A stretch of DNA of 64,000 bases from Mesodorylaimus sp. YZB2_4 (Eukaryota; Nematoda; Enoplea; Dorylaimida; Dorylaimidae). The stretch spans positions 806,001 to 870,000 of the forward strand of contig JASANH010000193.1 in NCBI GenBank assembly GCA_030248295.1. The letters are read 5' to 3'. Below, one piece after another: positions 45,537 through 56,623 of the stretch. A program made the position numbers and the translations under genes. Under the pieces are notes generated by a model. The model ran no database searches, had not been told where the DNA came from, and was given only the letters and a program-made list of their open reading frames with translations. Position 1 is the stretch's first letter; each line of letters opens with the position of its first letter.

Positions 45537-46321
45537 ATGTGGCGTGGTATGCCGGCGACGGCCGTGCGAGGCATGTCGGGCGTGACGGACAAGCACGACG
45601 CTTTGGGACTGACAGCCTCGATCAGTGACATCGCCACGACGGAGGAAGGTACGTGCATTAACTGAGCCTTCAAAAATGTGGAAAAACGTTCCGTTTTCCA
45701 GAAAATAGTCAGCTCGTGCTGATTGTGGGTTTGTCGGTCGGTGGTGGCTTGGTCGTTGTGATCATCATTGTCTTGATCGTCCTGCTTATACTTTGGTGTC
45801 GACGACGAAGACGCGCCTCGGGCAAGACATCAACTGCTCGATCCCCAGGCAAGGTGGCAGGAAAGACTGGTGGCAAGGAAGAGGAAGATTTGTCAATCAT
45901 TGTTCCCTCCGACAAAGATCTCGAAACTTCGCCGCCCGGGCAAACCATGGATCGACACCCGAAACTGATGCCCTCTTCAGACAGTGTACGCTCGGGTAAG
46001 GGTGCGGAGAAACCGTCCGTGACCATGGTCAAGAGCGGATCCTCGATCGCCACCGAAACGAAGACCAGGTCAGTGACAGTGGGAAACCCTGCGGACTCGA
46101 AGCGGAGCAAGGAGGCATCTGTTCGGGAGGCTGGTGCGGGAGAGAAAAAGTCGTTGATCATCGTGGCCGGTGCTCTTTCTGATCTTCTCATCAAATCTGC
46201 AACAACAACCCTCAAAGAGGCATCCGGGTCGTCGAGCTGGTCGTTGAAGCCAACCTCCCCGGGAAGAAAGTCACTCCGTTTTAAAAGTCCAGCTACAAAA
46301 CAGTCTGTGCTGAAGAAGTGA
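45537..46321 (+). CDS. single-pass membrane protein with basic, Ser-rich cytoplasmic tail
   Basis: Exons 45537-45648 and 45702-46321 give 243 residues; function unknown. A short N-terminal part of about 40 residues (ending TASISDIATTEE) precedes one strongly hydrophobic segment of about 25 residues (LVLIVGLSVGGGLVVVIIIV and LIVLLIL), then the stop-transfer WCRRRRRASGK. By the positive-inside rule the rest (about 170 residues, rich in Lys, Ser and Thr) is cytoplasmic. No signal peptide, so it may be a signal-anchor (type III) protein. The glycine-rich first half of the membrane span could support helix packing. No domain is recognised. An extra 5' exon encoding a signal peptide cannot be excluded, given the acceptor just before the ATG. 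Confidence 0.65.
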
Positions 46322-46820
46322 TCTTGTATCCGTTCGTATCCGAAGAAGTGATCCGTATACGTTTCCAGCTCATTGATGCGTTGCTCGCCTTACGATGTGA
46401 TCTTGTTTATGTGACGATTCGTGCTTGGACCTGTTTCGCATGCTTGCTTGTGTCTCTGCTGAGGCGAATGCCCGCGCAAAGCGGAATGAAAGTTTTCGAT
46501 TATGTATGCGTTTTGTGAGTAGCCTGACTGCTGGTTGCCCAGCTACATTACATTGGATTAAGTGATGCAGGAAAACTCAACGTGACCGACCTCGAGGACT
46601 CCGTATTTAAGACACGTCCATTTCTTTGGAAGCAATTATGTATTTGTTCCACTCGACGTTTGTATTCCGCTTTATAGATATCAGCTACGATCGAGATACC
46701 AACAGGAAGGCACAGGATAGGTAAAGTCATGCCAATCACGAGTTACACTAGTATCGAATGTCCGCATAAAACCAAAGTCGAAGTTTGAATCATAAAACCT
46801 GTTACAATAGTTTATCTTCC
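46322..46820. other. intergenic, no gene seen
   Basis: 3' flank of the membrane-protein gene. Short ORFs only. Confidence 0.3.
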
Positions 46821-46851
46821 TATGCCTCAATACACTCGCGACTCTTTACAG

Positions 46852-47043
46852 GGACGATCGTCAGCCGAAACAGACATTGTCAAGGCGTCCTGTTTCTTAA
46901 CCGTATTTCTTGGGCGTTCCATCCGTCTTTACCACGTGACGCAGTCGGACGTGACCGAATGGATTGTGCCTAAAACGGAAGAGGCTTTAGTGGATATTAT
47001 GACCTCCCACATCCAGCAGCTGGCCTGTCTTCAAACCAGATGA
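46852..47043 (+). CDS. possible orphan exon
   Basis: After an acceptor-like CTCTTTACAG, an open frame reads GRSSAETDIVKASCFLTVFL, then RSIRLYHVTQSDV, TEWIVPKTEEALVDIMTSHI and a stop. The amino-acid composition looks protein-like, but I recognise no domain and find no upstream exon that joins. It could be an alternative last exon of the membrane-protein gene, a remnant, or chance. Confidence 0.2.
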   Translation, partial: GRSSAETDIVKASCFLTVFLGRSIRLYHVTQSDVTEWIVPKTEEALVDIMTSHIQQLACLQTR

Positions 47044-47108
47044 CTTGAAGCTAGACATGTTGGCAACTGTGTGCACATGCTGATCGTAAGCATGAATAGT
47101 GAGCTCAC

Positions 47109-50100
47109 TCACTTGGGCACCGTATCGTAGTTCACCGCATGCAACTGAGCCTGATTATCGTCCACGTAGACGATGGGCACTTCGTCAGTAAGGACGGTCA
47201 TAGGGACAGAGGAAGGCGGTGGTGGAGCTGGCCGGTAAGTAGGAGGTGTGCTGGGATTGCTGTGCTGAAGCGCCATCATCGAAACGGGTCGAGTCGGCTG
47301 GATGGATTTGGTCATTGCAGGACTCGCGGATTTGCCTGGACATTAAGAAGGCGATAGTTTACTGTTGACTACACATGATGCTTCAGGGCCATACTGTATT
47401 GTATATGAAAACTAGTATTTGCTTGAGCTTACCATGCTCGCCATTCGTCATTGATGGCGAATGCTTGACTCCGTTACCGTTGGTGCTGGCGTATCCATTG
47501 TGCCTAAAGGGGACAATTAAGTCAAAAATTGATATGCGCAAACGGCCAGCACGCACCCTCCATTCCGAGAAGGCGGCGCAGTCGACTGCGACCTTGGTCT
47601 GGGTTGTGGTGGGGTCTCAGGATATAATACCCCTTCGGATTCAGGCTTCGTGAAAGAAGCCGGAAACCAACCTCGTCTGAAAGTATTCATGCAAATGTAC
47701 ATAGCTCTCAAAGGAACAGCTGACTCGGAAACTAGCTTACTTTCCAGTGGATAGATTTTCACCAAATTGCCAGCCTTGTTGGCCATCTTGAATGACCAAA
47801 ATGGGATCCCCTTCTTGAAAGGCTAACTGATTACTGCCGGAGTTATTGTAAGTAAACATGGCCACTGAGCGTCGCTTTTCTGATACTGGGGAGGGCTGTT
47901 TCAAGATGATCGCACCAGCTGCAACTGTTTCCGATTTGACGACAGGAGTTGACTGCTTGTAGGGTTTTGCATATTCAGCAGCCTCCTTGACCATAGTTCG
48001 CGGGCTAGGAGAAACGACAGGCGCGGTTTGAACCGAAGAATCTGCCTTCTTGATCAAAGCCGACGGAGACATGGCAGTCGGATCTCCTGACGCGACGTAC
48101 CGGGAACCATTAGATAAAGTGCTACTGCCAGTCGAAGGCGGGTCTGTATATATCTTGGTGGATTGCCGAATGACAGCTGGACCATTCTTCACATTCGCCG
48201 ACTCTTGGCGTTGTTGTTGGGTTTGGAGAAGAACTGTAGCTGCGTCCAATGTGGCTCTGACTGATTCACCTTCGTTGATATGGAATGTGCCGACACCCTA
48301 AATCGGTTGGTATGTACTCAGTTTTATGTCTTCACAGGATGGCTTCTAGTTCTCTGCTTACTTGTTCTCTCACGGTTGGCGAGGGCGGCAAGCTATTAGA
48401 GATCGCGTCCGTTTCCGTGTTCGATACTGTCGGTATTCCAGCACGACTGACCGTGGACACGCTACTTTGAGTGGCGTATGGCTGGATGGCTGCGTCCAGA
48501 GCAGCCAAAGCTGCCGCAGATAGTTCTTCCGGATTTGCGCAGGCATCTTTCCACTTTTGAATGCTTTGCTCGTAGAGGGACAAAGCCTGAAACGCGTTAT
48601 CCTTATTTCCTATTTCATGGAGGGACGCCAGGCGTGGCCACACTTGTACTCTCGTAATCCTGATACTCATATCATGCCCCACTGGAAGGCCGATCAGTCC
48701 TGCTAGTCAGTGATTAAGCCAGCCATTTCCATCCTCCTCGGCAAGAGCAAAGAAATCCATAGCACTTACGGTGCGATAGAACTGCATCTGCCACGTAGCC
48801 AATGCGCAGTGTCGATCCAGCATATAAGTATATCGCTTCTTTTCCTCGGTCAAAGCTTGTTTGACACAGTCGGCTTGATAGTCACGGAACATACGTTCAG
48901 ACTCTTCCGTGGGCACGCCCTTCTAAAATCAGCAATGAGCATAAAACAATGCAGTAACATGTGACTCACAAAAGATAAGCCGGTGCTTACCTTTCTGTCC
49001 CTTTTTACGCGATCTCCTAATTGTTTCAGCTTTTTTTCAAAGTTTCGCCGTTGGTCCTAAAAAGAGGCGGATTCTGGATATTGGGCTGAGTAGTGCAAGG
49101 GATAACTGCGAGAACACAAGTCAGAACCTTGTATGCGCGATATGGTGCGCATGACTGCGAGCACTGCAGCTTCTTAGGCAACAAGATTTTTGCCTGTCAT
49201 GCCTTTGCAATCTTGCCATGCAAGCCTAGGAGAGAGGCTGGCAGGACAAGAATTACGACTGGAGTAGGCAAGTCTTGCGACTATAGCTACGGCTGAAACA
49301 TCAACCCGAGCGGTCGACCCCGCCAGGGGAGAGCATCGATTGATCTCCCCGACTTGCCAAAGCCCGCCCGCCGTACACCTTCCTCTGAAAGCTGCTGGTG
49401 TCGGTCAGACAACAGTGCATTCCACACTTACCACGAGTATCTTTGAATCCTGATCCAAGTTAGCATCGGTTGGAACGAGTACTTGGGTCTCATAGAAATG
49501 GATCTGTAACCATACTTCATTTATTCCCACACCTAAATTCAGAACGTATAGCATTTGCATACCGTGCTCTTTTCATGTCTATGCAGCTCTTTCAGCGTTT
49601 CCGATATTTGCGACAGACATTGGCCTGCAAACAAAGAAAACCAATTGTGCCATTAAAAAGTACATAAAACTTGACAAAACCGCAATACGAGCTTCGTTCG
49701 AAACGAGCCCTCAATACGGCACAATAGACGGCCGAAGAACACGTCTCGATCGACAAGTCAGTACAAGGTTTTTCAAGAATTCAACACGAGTAGTCATCGT
49801 GGGCTTATACCGCACACCCCCAATGACCACACACCGTGACGGTAGCAGCTGGAGGACTTACGTGTATTTACGAACGCGTACACTTGTAAACAAACTTCAA
49901 CCCACAACAAGAGATCAAGACAAACTTCCGTAAATCAATTTGAACAAAAGATTTTCCCATGCAAATCATGAAACAAAGGATTAGCTAAGCCGATTATGAC
50001 TAAGAGCGTAAGGAATGTCCGCAGTTCTCTGTTGACTCCGGAGGCCCTCACTGTCTTCACCCTGGTACAGACCTTCCCGTGAATTTCAAAACACACAATT

Positions 50101-51327
50101 CTGGGAGCGATTCGAAATTCAAAAACTTATGTTACCGATTTCTTTCGTTTCTCCGCCACAGTTCGTCCCAGCCACGCCTAATTTATCCAAAGCATCAGCG
50201 TAGACTTTAGTGGCCTCGCTTACAGCTAAAAAACAAATAGGAACTTTAGTAAGGAGTATTTTGTAAGGACAGGTGGAATATGGGGTCAGTGGCTGGAATA
50301 TTGCTATGCCGCATACACCTGCCCCTGAATCGCATAAACCATTTACGACTTCCTAAGCAGAATTGGCGTCACGCTTAGGCAAACATATTACAAATCTGGC
50401 GCTTTGAATGCATACCATACTGCGCAACGGAAAGATATACCCAGTATTCTACATGTAAGGGTTTTTGTGCAGTTACCGCGAGCGGAACGTGTTGGCACGG
50501 TTATGGTGGCTATTGAAAAGCAAAATTGTTTTGGATAATGGAATGGCGTGGGTACGGGTACAGCTACAAGGCATCAAACTGGCCCGCTGTAGCGTTTGAT
50601 AAAGGTTAGAATGCAAGATATGCATCGAAAGCCGACGAAGGTGGACTTGGAAAAGAATGATAAGGTGATAAGGAATGAAGCAATTGCTAAAGGTTAGGGC
50701 TTTTGTTCAAACAAGGTAAGAGCTATGTAGTTGAGAATGTTGAAGTGATGGCCTAACATGTTCATAGCTCACTGACGAGTGCTATAAGTGCTTAGATATT
50801 TGCCTACGCCCTTGGACCCCCTAGCTGTTCGAGGTGGCTAATGCAACTGAGTGTGCTATCAAGATAAGAGTATGCGGTACTTACCAATCCAAGCTCGCCA
50901 CAATTCCCGTCCTGCCTGGACCAGTCGCTTGGATGCGGGATCGAAGCACGTTAGAAGGTTCTGAAATGCAATGGTGTACAGCATAGTCCGCTCTGACGCC
51001 TGCAACGTGGCCACAGTGTGTCATATGTGAGAGAGCAGATGGGGCAGATGCAAACTAAACGGGAATTGCTCTCAATGTGTAATCTAGATAGAACACACTG
51101 TATCGCATGATCTCATATTATAAATTATAAGTGCCTTGGTATGCTCCGGCTGCGTTCGCGATCATAGCATTATAAGTAAGAACTTCGGTAGTCATGCAGT
51201 CAGCTTGTATTACTTATTGAACTTGTCTGATCGAAGGGAGTAATACCAAAGGACGTGGTTTCAGGCTACTTACTTTATAAATCTCATCCAAATCGGGTAA
51301 AGTCGAAAGCGATTTGTTGGTGGCCAT
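47109..51327 (-). CDS. BAIAP2: IRSp53/BAIAP2-type I-BAR and SH3 domain protein
   Basis: Membrane-bending actin regulator linking Rho GTPases to filopodia through WAVE/Ena. Twelve exons (51274-51327, 50885-50960, 50136-50225, 49563-49624, 49432-49503, 48991-49056, 48770-48922, 48362-48586, 47741-48297, 47557-47676, 47433-47503, 47109-47335) give 590 residues (human BAIAP2 552). The start is ATG at 51327 (MATNKSLSTLPDLDEIYK). The I-BAR domain (about 1-230) has CFDPASKRLVQAGRELWRAW, YADALDKLGVAG, the basic EKKLKQLGDRVKRDRK, QALTEEKKRYTYMLDRHCAL and QKWKDACANPEE. The SH3 domain (about 400-455) has AMFTYNNSGSNQLAFQEGDP, QQGWQFGE and RGWFPASF. The tail is proline-rich (YRPAPPPPSS). The stop at 47109 overlaps a good donor (AA/GTGAGT at 47112), so a longer isoform with another last exon is possible. 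No CRIB motif was found. Confidence 0.9.
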
Positions 51328-51329
51328 TG

Positions 51330-52040
51330 GAACTCCAAGGAGCAGTCTGCTCAGCGACAGTAAAATATGGGCTCGACAGGAGAAAAGGTGCAGCTAAGAA
51401 CGTAAGCCAGCTGCTTAGCTTTCGAGAAATGCGGTTTAGCGGTGGAGGAGTGTCTTGGCACTGGAGGCACTCGAATGCACTCGGCTGGTCGATTTCGTCC
51501 TCAATTACATCACCGAACTAGAGACCGGCAGGTGAGCACTCGGCGTGGCCTAACTAGTAAGCAGACGCGCCGAAAATGTAGCTAGGACCGTTGCAATGAC
51601 GCACGTACTTGAAAATCGCAGCCACTGTTCGCCCTTCGACGCAGCCAAAAGGGACAAGGCCGAGCCAACCTAAGCTTTCTCGGCTAGGACGGATGGCGAA
51701 GGTGGCGGCTCGAGATACGGCCAAACGACGTCCATAAAGCTAGACAAACGTCACGTGCATACCCTGTGTATACATACTGTACCCCATCAGCACTTTATGC
51801 GCGCTCGCTAAGCTCACGCGCTGCTCATCGAAGGAGGCCATCGTTTTTGGCCTTAGATGGCACTCGAGAGACGACAGACCATCGCCAAAAAGAAAACGGA
51901 CCGAGCCGCCAGTGCAGACGACAGGTCGGGGTTAGTTTGCTTTGCGAATTACTGGACTGGCACCGTTCTGAGATGACTGGGTTCCTCCAGAATTGGACGG
52001 AGGAAGCATTCGTGGGTCAAAATTGTGTTGTGCCTTTGAA
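51330..52040. other. upstream region of the I-BAR gene, no gene seen
   Basis: Promoter and 5' UTR of the I-BAR gene probably lie here. No other exon or repeat could be supported. Confidence 0.3.
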
Positions 52041-52560
52041 CCAGAGAAGTGCTCTTCATCTTGCTTTGTCAAGGGTTTTCATTCTACGTTTCCTGGAACC
52101 TTTCAAAATGTAACTGGCTATGAAGGGCGGAATAGTGAGAAGGCTTACAATAAGAGCTGTGCAGACATCAAGCTGGATGGTCACATATGTGGACCTATAC
52201 TTATGTATAGTGGCTGTCCAATTGAATTTGATTTCTCTACAATACTGCACATATGTAGGCTATTGGTATGCAAAACGTTATACTGTGAGATGACCCGTTG
52301 ATAGAGAGCTGTGCCCGAAAAAATAAAATCCATCATGCGATTCTCGAAGGTCCCAAAAAACCATTGGTCCAAAAAAGAAAGAACTTGGTCTCATCAGAGT
52401 ATAACAATTCGGCAGGACATAGTTCAACAACTGTAGGTCTGCAGCCAATGTCGCGTAGTTGCGACTTTAACGGTATAAAATTGAACCTGACTCGACAATG
52501 GCACTTGCGTCGCCTATGCCTTCCGTAGCCCTCTTTCGCGGCCGACTCTACCGCCGCCAA
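52040..52560 (-). mobile_element. possible Tc1/mariner-like transposase remnant
   Basis: A minus-strand frame (52333-52560) contains ELLYSDETKFFLFWTNGF, resembling the Tc1 transposase block around the second catalytic Asp (..FSDESKFNLF..). The sequence before it (RFNFIPLKSQLRDIGC) does not clearly match, and downstream frames are broken by stops. If real, it is an old, dead fragment. No terminal inverted repeats were identified. Confidence 0.4.
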
Positions 52561-54275
52561 TCGTCCTATCTCCTTACCTCACATTGGTGGTGCTACCGAC
52601 AATGAGCCTTCTCAGCGCCTTGTCACGCTGTGGGGCCTCTTCCATTGATTTAGCGATCAGATCTTGTATACCCCATCTCCTGCATCTAATGCGCCTCATA
52701 TTGCTCTACATCAGGGAAATACCCCCAAAATCGGTGCTCCGCCTTCGCGAGTTTCTAGTGGACAGCGTCTCACCTGTCTGGCAGCACTGCGCCAGCACGA
52801 CATTCTTTCCACATCGAACCTCCCACTTCCCTAGGATGGCCTTCCAAGCAGTTAGTAGAGTCGCACGATTCATAGGCACCTTATCACCTAAGTATGATAC
52901 CCTGCCAGCCTTCTCAACAGGGCTTTGCGGATTTTCTCCCGCATCTGTTTTTCGTTGCAAAATCACTCGCATTCCCTTGACACCATCCCTACATGAGTTC
53001 GATGCACGACCATCCTTATAGCCAGATCATAAAGGTAAACCAGTGACAGACAAATAGAGATCGCTAAAATGGATGCCCTTATGCAGTTGAGTAGGGAGCG
53101 CAGAGTGAACTTACAGTAGGCTCCTTAGCTGGTCAGGTCATCACAGACTACCAGGAATTGGTAGGCCTCGTGTTCGGGCTCAGGTGCTTCCGCATTGCCC
53201 CACTTGGTTGAGCACCAAAGAATGAAGGGACATTATGCATGGATAGTCTTCATAGTCAATTTACCAAAAGCAGTTTACGCGCACTCAAGTGGCTCATATA
53301 AGGAGAGAAACGACAACATAAAATCGATATCGGTTAATTCCTAAAATCACCAAAAATGTCATCAAACTGATCGTCTTTTTGGACAGATGGAATGAGAGCG
53401 AAGCACAATCGTAAGTTGAAGCGTTCCACAGCATAGCAGCTGAGTACTCAAACGATTAGGTAAAAGCGATCGATAAAAGCTACTTTTCGTACAAGGAGTC
53501 ACTAAATGATAATCTTTTATACTCTTTCACTGAAATTTAAGCCAGATAAAGATGTCACTTTATCCTTCCTTCCTCCGATTTGAGATTCCAGTCATGGTAA
53601 GTCTCGCTGGGTAAACCTGAGACCATTTTCGTTCTCGATGTACCATAGGATCGTATACGCATGAGATATAATCGATTACCGGGCGGACACATGATTTGTC
53701 GACCATGAATCAAGAATCTCATCGTCAGGCCAGCCCCAAGCTTGGAAGGCTCGCGAACTGGATCGAAGGTGAAAAATTTGAGAGCGGTCATAGTGGTGGC
53801 CCCTGGGTCCATCCTTGGGCTGCATATTTGATCCTTCCCTTAGAAAAGGGTTTCTGAACGCCAGACCTACCATAAAATAGCACCCCGTGACCTGTGCCCA
53901 ACCATTCTTGGACGATCCACCGTTTGATCGTGAATGCGGCTGTGGTCTATCTGCCATATCTGCCAGGTCTGTCGCTGGTCATAACCCGTCATTGCCGTGC
54001 ATTCAGGGCGGATATCCGGCTTGTTTCGCATCTGCGTCAACTGCAACGCAGCCCCTAGCTAGCTCCGACCGACTCTACTCGAGAGGCGAGTGTCACGTAT
54101 ACTGTGATACCAAGGACATTCTCCTGCCTTAACCAGCACAGGGTGAATAAAAAGTTGACCCACGACACCAACGATCAGGAAAACTCTTTATATAATTCGA
54201 GCTACGCAAACATGACTCCAACAAAAAACTGACGAAATTGCGATAATCGCAAACATACTCATCCATCTCCCCGAT
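52561..54275. other. 1.7-kb region with broken ORFs, no supported gene
   Basis: ORFs of 81-145 codons overlap on both strands (for example 52584-53021 plus; 53555-53812 and 53676-53957 minus). None has a recognisable domain or clean splice partners. It may be decayed mobile-element DNA next to the Tc1-like remnant. Confidence 0.35.
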
Positions 54276-55961
54276 CTAATCGATTTCACATACGGCACCC
54301 AAAGCGGACAACTGGGCAACTAATTTATCCGCTTCATCCTTCAATATATCTCCTTTGACCGTCTGAGGGAGCGTCTCGACGAATTTTTTAGCCTGCAAAG
54401 ACACATCCTAGTCAAGGTCTGAATGACATTAAAACTGGCCTGGCATCCTGCTGTGCCATTCTACTCTAGTGCCTACCTAACATTTGCTGTTAACAATACT
54501 CTGGAGAAATTATAGTTCACAGTACATTTTGGCATGAAGTTTCCCAAACAAATTTTGATTTTATTCAAATTTAGCGTTGACGCGTTTCCCCCTTTGCTGT
54601 ATATGATATTCACTCAGAACAGTTTCCTTCTCTCTGTGCCCCATCTAGGACGTGCGTCAACTAACAGTAAGTCCTAGCTACTGCCACACTGTAAAGATAT
54701 CCTCCACACTTCCTCAGGGAAACTATTTGAAAGGGAAAAATCAAACCAGAAGTTAAACTTGAATGATAAGTATGCTCCAGCATGCGGTTTTTTTCGAAAC
54801 CAGCCTGAACAGAAACACAAAGACCAGTAATAACCATGCACGCTTGCTTACCTGAACCAAATTCAAACTAGGAACAAGTGCCTTGATCTCCTTGATGATA
54901 GCAATTTTCTTTGTCTCATCGATTTTCGTCAATTTTACAGTAAATTTTGTTTTTACAGCCGCAACAGCTGGCGCTGTTTCCTCTTCCTAAAACGCACACC
55001 AATCAGTTTTAGCAAGCTAAACATAAAAACATATTTACCTCGGCCTTCGGCGCAGCCGCAGCAGGTAAAACCATGCTGGCGGACAACATCGGTGCATCGG
55101 GCAAATTGAGTTTCTTCTGCAAAAGAATAAAGAATCGAATTACGCAACTGAATGGCAGGAAATCTATCATACCTTTAACGCTTTGTTCAAATCTGCCACT
55201 TCGAGCAAGGTCAGATTCGCGATTTCGTCGATTAGCCGCGTAATCTTCGGCGAATATGTTTCCGGTTGCCCATCAGCTGTTGGTGGGGGAAAAGCCGGTG
55301 AATTTTCCTGCAAAAGAGAAGGATTTTGCATTAATTATCAGTCCGGCCTGGACATTAGCTCGTCTCCCTTCCACTGAAGCCACAGATCAGTGTAGCTGTT
55401 CCTTACCTGCCACTAATGTACTGTAAGCTATCGAAAGAACTATAAAAACCTATTCAGATACTGATCTCAATCAGTATCCAGTCGATATCGATTCCGAGAA
55501 ATCGTGATACCGACAGAAACTTGATATACTCTAAGTCCATACTTGGAAAACCAGCTTTTCAGAACTCGAAGCTGTCGATGCTGAAGTTGCGGACGCCGAT
55601 GCGGTGACCGTTTCCTGTTTCGGTTTCTCCGCTTCAGTAGCCGCAGCCGCAGGTTTAGTTTTCGACGGATCCTTCTTGGTTTTATCTGGTTGATCCGATT
55701 TCACTTTCGTAGCTTGCTGGTTTCGGCAGCATGTTACGGATATGAGACGATGCTGCGATGCTAATATTGATCTCCTAAATAAAACGACAAAGAAATGCAA
55801 ATCCGTTTTCATCCACTTACAGCAGACCCGTGGCCAAAATCACCAATTTGGCCTATGTAGGCACCGGACTACCGAACATGTTTGAACACCGCGAAATAAA
55901 AAAAATCAAATACTCACCTCCCACAAATTGAATAGAGCCTAGGCAACAGCACGCTGTTCAT
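54276..55961 (-). CDS. MRPL12: mitochondrial large ribosomal subunit protein L12 (bL12m)
   Basis: Nuclear-encoded L7/L12 stalk protein of the mitochondrial ribosome; it recruits translation factors and in mammals also binds the mitochondrial RNA polymerase. Exons 55918-55961, 55543-55774, 55173-55307, 55039-55116, 54852-54986 and 54276-54392 give 246 residues (human 198). The N-terminus is a typical mitochondrial presequence: MNSVLLPRLYSICGRRSILA then SQHRLISVTCC, basic and free of acids. An inserted Lys/Ala/Ser-rich spacer follows (KTKKDPSKTKPAAAA), then the L12 dimerisation helix (RLIDEIANLTLLEVADLNKA), an alanine hinge (VLPAAAAPKAE) and the C-terminal domain (KTKFTVKLTKIDETKKIAII, KEIKALVPSLNLVQAKKFVE, LPQTVKGDILKDEADKLVAQ) ending GAVCEID. 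The spacer makes it longer than usual. Divergent from TMEM87, with about 660 bases between start codons. Confidence 0.9.
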
Positions 55962-56623
55962 TCTGAACCAGAATCTTAGTCAAACAAAATCGAAATCAAC
56001 AAAATTTGATTTTTTGGTTAATCAGCCCTCTCCGTTTTCCTGTCGTACTGTAGCAACACAAGCAAGATCCGGGCCGCAAGTATTTCTCACCTGTTAAAAA
56101 AGTTACCCATTGATTTTATTGAAGAAAGGAAGGGGACACCCGACTTTGTTTTATCGATCATTAAAAAATCGTCTTTTTGAGTCCTTGATTTCAATCAATC
56201 CTGATTCTTCAACGTGGTCACACGCTTCAAATCCAGTTGTAGGTTCCAACCTCATCCTATTGTATTTGTGTCTCATCTTATTCGTCTCAGTGCGGTGTAT
56301 ATCTTGGCCGCCTGATCGGATATCATCCCATCTGATAAAATAATCGAACGATAGCGCACAGAAATGTACCAACTGGATTATCAAATGGGACTGCAGGATT
56401 TTTAAGTATGCTTCTGTTTTAAGTTCGCGCTTTTTGTGAAGTAGTCACAAAACGTGCAGCAAATGTGCGCGGCGGATGATGTGGCCTTGCCCTCGCGGAC
56501 AAATCCGATATAGGATTGAATTGAATTTTTGGTTCTGCTTCCGCAGTATCTTCAATCACATCTATTTATTTCGTTTTTTATTGCCTTCAATAGAATTAGG
56601 TTTTTTAAAAGGATTCCGTTATC
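55962..56623. promoter_or_regulatory. probable divergent promoter region, MRPL12 / TMEM87
   Basis: The 662 bases between the two divergent start codons should contain both promoters. I see no TATA box or repeated element that stands out. Assignment rests on gene orientation alone. Confidence 0.35.

Noticed and set aside
52584..53021. 145-codon plus ORF as a gene
   Set aside because: No domain, no splice partners, overlapping minus ORF of similar quality; next to transposon-like debris.
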